A stretch of DNA of 5,344 nt from X23 sp050251575. Lineage in GTDB: Bacteria; Bacillota; Clostridia; SK-Y3. The notes below the pieces were generated by a model. It had not been told where the DNA came from, ran no database searches, and was given only the letters and a program-made list of their open reading frames with translations. This document shows, one piece after another, positions 4,445-5,344 of the stretch; position 1 is the first letter of the stretch; each line of letters opens with the position of its first letter. The stretch covers positions 1 through 5,344 of the forward strand of contig JBFWMP010000173.1 of assembly GCA_050251575.1 (NCBI GenBank). Reading direction: 5' to 3'. A program made the translations under genes and the position numbers.

Positions 4445-5344
4445 TTATTTAAGGAATAGTACTGGTCGATGTTATCTTTTATCAAATCACTACTTCTATA
4501 TTTGGAGATGCTTATCTTCTGCTCACATGTTAAGCTATTGTGTATGTAATCAAATGTTATAGGAGGTAGTTCAAAGTCAGCGGTTATATAATGATACCCA
4601 GTTTCTAATATCAGCCTTTTATATTCATTAATGGTGCTGTGGCTGTAGCTTATTGCTTTGGTGTCTCCATTCAAGAATCTGATTATCTTCTTAGCAGTAG
4701 AAGCCTTACAAGGGCTGAAAAGACTACTATTATTTATTACCTTATAAAGATTTGGTCGGGTGGTGATTGTCTTATCTAAATGATACTTACTAATAATCCG
4801 TTCAAACAAATAGTGTTGAAAACCCATATTGACAAGTTCTCCAAAGCATCCCGGGAATAATGGAGTCGAGGAATATTGAAACATGCCCAGAGGCTTTTCT
4901 TCATACTTTGGGATATTCTTATTATTCTTGAATTCATAGCGAATCTTTGGTCTGGTATAAGCTGCTTCAAACCTTAATACATCCTGCCCTGGGAGGAGGT
5001 TTAATAAATCCACTCTATCTTCGTAATCCCTTGTTGATTTCGCTTCACCACGGTCTACTCTCTCTATAAGTTTGAAATAGGTTCTCTCAATGATATTTGA
5101 ATCTTTCAATGTTCGATTACTTATATTGTAAACCGTACCAAAAACATCATACTCAGTGAATCTGTCCAATCGTGCTACTTCTATCTTAGAAACAGCTTTA
5201 TAATACTGATTAATAGTAAGAATGAGGTCTATCAGGTCAAAATTGAACTCGAAGTAATTCACTTTCCAGTAACGGAGATGTGGTGGAGCAGGACAATCTT
5301 TATCTGGAGAAGCAAGGCTCACAACAGGCATAACAGCAGAGTAA
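4441..5344 (-). CDS. Phage/plasmid replication endonuclease, gene II/X-like, C-terminal part cut by window edge
   Basis: The frame is open to the right edge (YSAV precedes the ATG at 5331-5329) and that ATG has no ribosome site, so the true start is probably outside the window. Residue numbers count from that ATG. SKIEVARLD (48-56) matches the position of the ISRID segment of filamentous-phage gpII. TYFKLIERV (84-92) aligns by position with the gpII active-site tyrosine region, making Y85 a candidate nucleophile. VLRFEAAYTRPKIR (118-131) matches the conserved LVRFEARI segment. STAKKIIRFLNG (211-222) and STINEYKRLILETGYHYI (232-249) match the C-terminal gene X region. Such proteins nick a double-strand origin for rolling-circle replication. 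The N-terminal half would lie to the right. No coat, assembly or integrase gene is in view, so the element is undefined. The call is by motif memory, not alignment. Confidence 0.5.
   Translation of the reverse strand, partial: YSAVMPVVSLASPDKDCPAPPHLRYWKVNYFEFNFDLIDLILTINQYYKAVSKIEVARLDRFTEYDVFGTVYNISNRTLKDSNIIERTYFKLIERVDRGEAKSTRDYEDRVDLLNLLPGQDVLRFEAAYTRPKIRYEFKNNKNIPKYEEKPLGMFQYSSTPLFPGCFGELVNMGFQHYLFERIISKYHLDKTITTRPNLYKVINNSSLFSPCKASTAKKIIRFLNGDTKAISYSHSTINEYKRLILETGYHYITADFELPPITFDYIHNSLTCEQKISISKYRSSDLIKDNIDQYYSLNN

Noticed and set aside
1..5344. CRISPR arrays, tRNA or rRNA genes
   Set aside because: No regularly spaced repeat-spacer pattern, cloverleaf with a TTCGA arm, or conserved rRNA segment was seen on either strand.

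Overview
The window looks like low-GC, Gram-positive (Bacillota, probably clostridial) chromosomal or accessory DNA. The DNA is AT-rich, the best start sites have AGGAGG-type ribosome binding sites, and the recognisable proteins are of types common in anaerobic Firmicutes. This assignment is inference; there is no rRNA or other lineage marker in the window.

Layout from left to right. (1) Positions 1-102, minus strand: the first 34 codons of a cysteine synthase-type PLP enzyme, running off the left edge. (2) 103-544: about 440 bases without a gene but dense in structure. It holds a probable promoter for the cysteine synthase gene, a 264-base region bounded by a partly conserved inverted repeat (127-166 against 352-390), a long nested foldback inside it (219-343), three spaced copies of TTATGTTAAT (352, 400, 446), and a promoter and hairpin just ahead of the transposase start. 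(3) 545-2901: istA and istB of an IS21-family insertion sequence, translationally coupled (TAATG overlap) and apparently intact. The exact ends of the element could not be fixed and no target duplication is visible. (4) 2902-3187: a non-coding junction with a group II intron domain V-like hairpin of doubtful status (2959-2989) and a GC-rich (51 of 80 bases) nested hairpin block (3012-3098). (5) 3188-4153: the carboxy-terminal part of a larger protein with an HExxH motif, resembling the C-terminal half of GHKL/Hsp90-type ATP-binding proteins; its 5' part is absent. (6) 4154-4440: a convergent intergenic region with a GAAA-capped 13-bp hairpin, a promoter-like pair and a doubtful small ORF. (7) 4441-5344, minus strand: the carboxy-terminal part of a protein resembling filamentous-phage gene II/X replication endonucleases, open at the right edge.

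How it fits together. IstA (DDE transposase) and IstB (AAA+ helper ATPase) form one functional transposition module. The other pieces are not an operon with it: a housekeeping gene start, a truncated protein and a phage-like Rep are placed back to back, as in a patch of accessory DNA reshaped by repeated insertion and deletion. The least explained part is the foldback and inverted-repeat structure between the cysteine synthase gene and istA.
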